A DNA stretch of 64,000 bases. Source: Ktedonobacter racemifer DSM 44963. Lineage in GTDB: Bacteria; Chloroflexota; Ktedonobacteria; Ktedonobacterales; Ktedonobacteraceae. Positions 63,848 to 64,000 of this stretch are shown here, piece by piece. How positions within the stretch are numbered: the stretch's first letter is position 1; each line of letters starts with the position of its first letter. The DNA lies in NCBI RefSeq assembly GCF_000178855.1, contig NZ_ADVG01000003.1, positions 2,046,001 to 2,110,000 of the forward strand, in the 5' to 3' direction. The notes beneath the pieces are model-generated. The model did no database searches, had not been told where the DNA came from, and saw nothing but the letters and a program-made list of their open reading frames with translations. A program made the position numbers and the translations under genes.

Positions 63848-64000
63848 CTACTCACCCTGGTTGTCAGGAATCTCTTGCTTTGCATGGGCTGTTCCTGATA
63901 CCTGTTCACAATAGCGTTTCGCCTCCTCTCCTCCAAAGAAGCCAGCGAGGATGGCCTGAGCGTCAAAATGCTGGCCAAAGCACGTCATGCCACCTGGGGC
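63848..64000 (-). CDS. Unknown protein, C-terminal end only
   Basis: The minus strand is open from the window edge to TAG 63848 for ~50 codons, with a protein-like end including GMTCFGQHFDAQAILAGFFG. No family is recognised. The gene would begin beyond the window. Confidence 0.35.
   Translation of the reverse strand, partial: APGGMTCFGQHFDAQAILAGFFGGEEAKRYCEQVSGTAHAKQEIPDNQGE

Noticed and set aside
1..64000. CRISPR array or tRNA/rRNA gene.
   Set aside because: No regularly spaced direct repeats and no tRNA-like or rRNA-like stretch were noticed on reading; a dedicated scan was not possible.

Overview
The window looks like an accessory region from a large-genome soil bacterium. The likeliest group is the Ktedonobacteria (Chloroflexota). 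This is inferred from the gene mix (LacI-controlled sugar ABC operon, many Cys-type sulfatases, DinB-like and pentapeptide proteins, abundant IS debris) and not from a marker gene. No rRNA, tRNA or CRISPR array was recognised.

Region 1 (1-24.3 kb) is a dense nucleic-acid-processing island that looks like a defence island. The left edge cuts a minus-strand operon of DUF4007 protein, BrxF-like P-loop protein and BrxC-like ATPase, which is the start of a BREX type 3-like locus. After a GIY-YIG protein come two convergent operons. The plus-strand one (5.3-12.9 kb) encodes a RelE-like domain fused to an SF1 helicase, an unknown 537-aa protein, and a RecD-like helicase with a C-terminal nuclease-like domain. 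The minus-strand one (24.3-13.2 kb) encodes a 1341-aa protein whose last ~296 residues are a complete RpoD-type sigma factor, a 1678-aa DEAH helicase with a DUF1998-type end, a NERD-nuclease/SF1 helicase and a small Cys-rich protein. The second operon is the best candidate for an undescribed system.

Region 2 (24.9-28.4 kb) is a junction with a DinB-like (ClbS/DfsB) protein, a nitroreductase, a dispersed repeat, an IS6-type element and transposase fragments. Region 3 (28.6-36.8 kb) is a LacI-regulated uptake operon: regulator, Tat-type lipoprotein solute-binding protein, two permeases, an unknown protein and an FAD-dependent oxidoreductase. It is followed by an 82-bp perfect palindrome and a second IS6-type element.

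Region 4 (38.8-56.7 kb) is a minus-strand sulfatase island. It has one radical-SAM sulfatase maturase, five Cys-type sulfatases, two MFS sugar-type transporters, a DUF1450-like small protein, a DUF4432 aldose-epimerase-like protein and a second LacI regulator. The maturase would convert the active-site Cys of the sulfatases to formylglycine, and the MFS proteins would import the desulfated products. Part of the island was duplicated and then collapsed: 47.8-48.5 kb is a copy of 51.9-56.7 kb with about 4 kb deleted, leaving a chimeric dead sulfatase. Both copies keep the same promoter with an operator-like inverted repeat.

Region 5 (57-64 kb) is mixed: an RibD-C/DHFR-like protein, a transposase remnant with only nonsense lesions, a membrane-anchored zincin protease, a SMI1/KNR4-like protein, a pentapeptide-repeat protein, a decayed FMN alpha-hydroxyacid oxidase, and an 827-bp element with terminal inverted repeats. 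That element carries a small membrane-protein gene and sits inside a repeat whose uninterrupted copy is at 26.8-27.1 kb.
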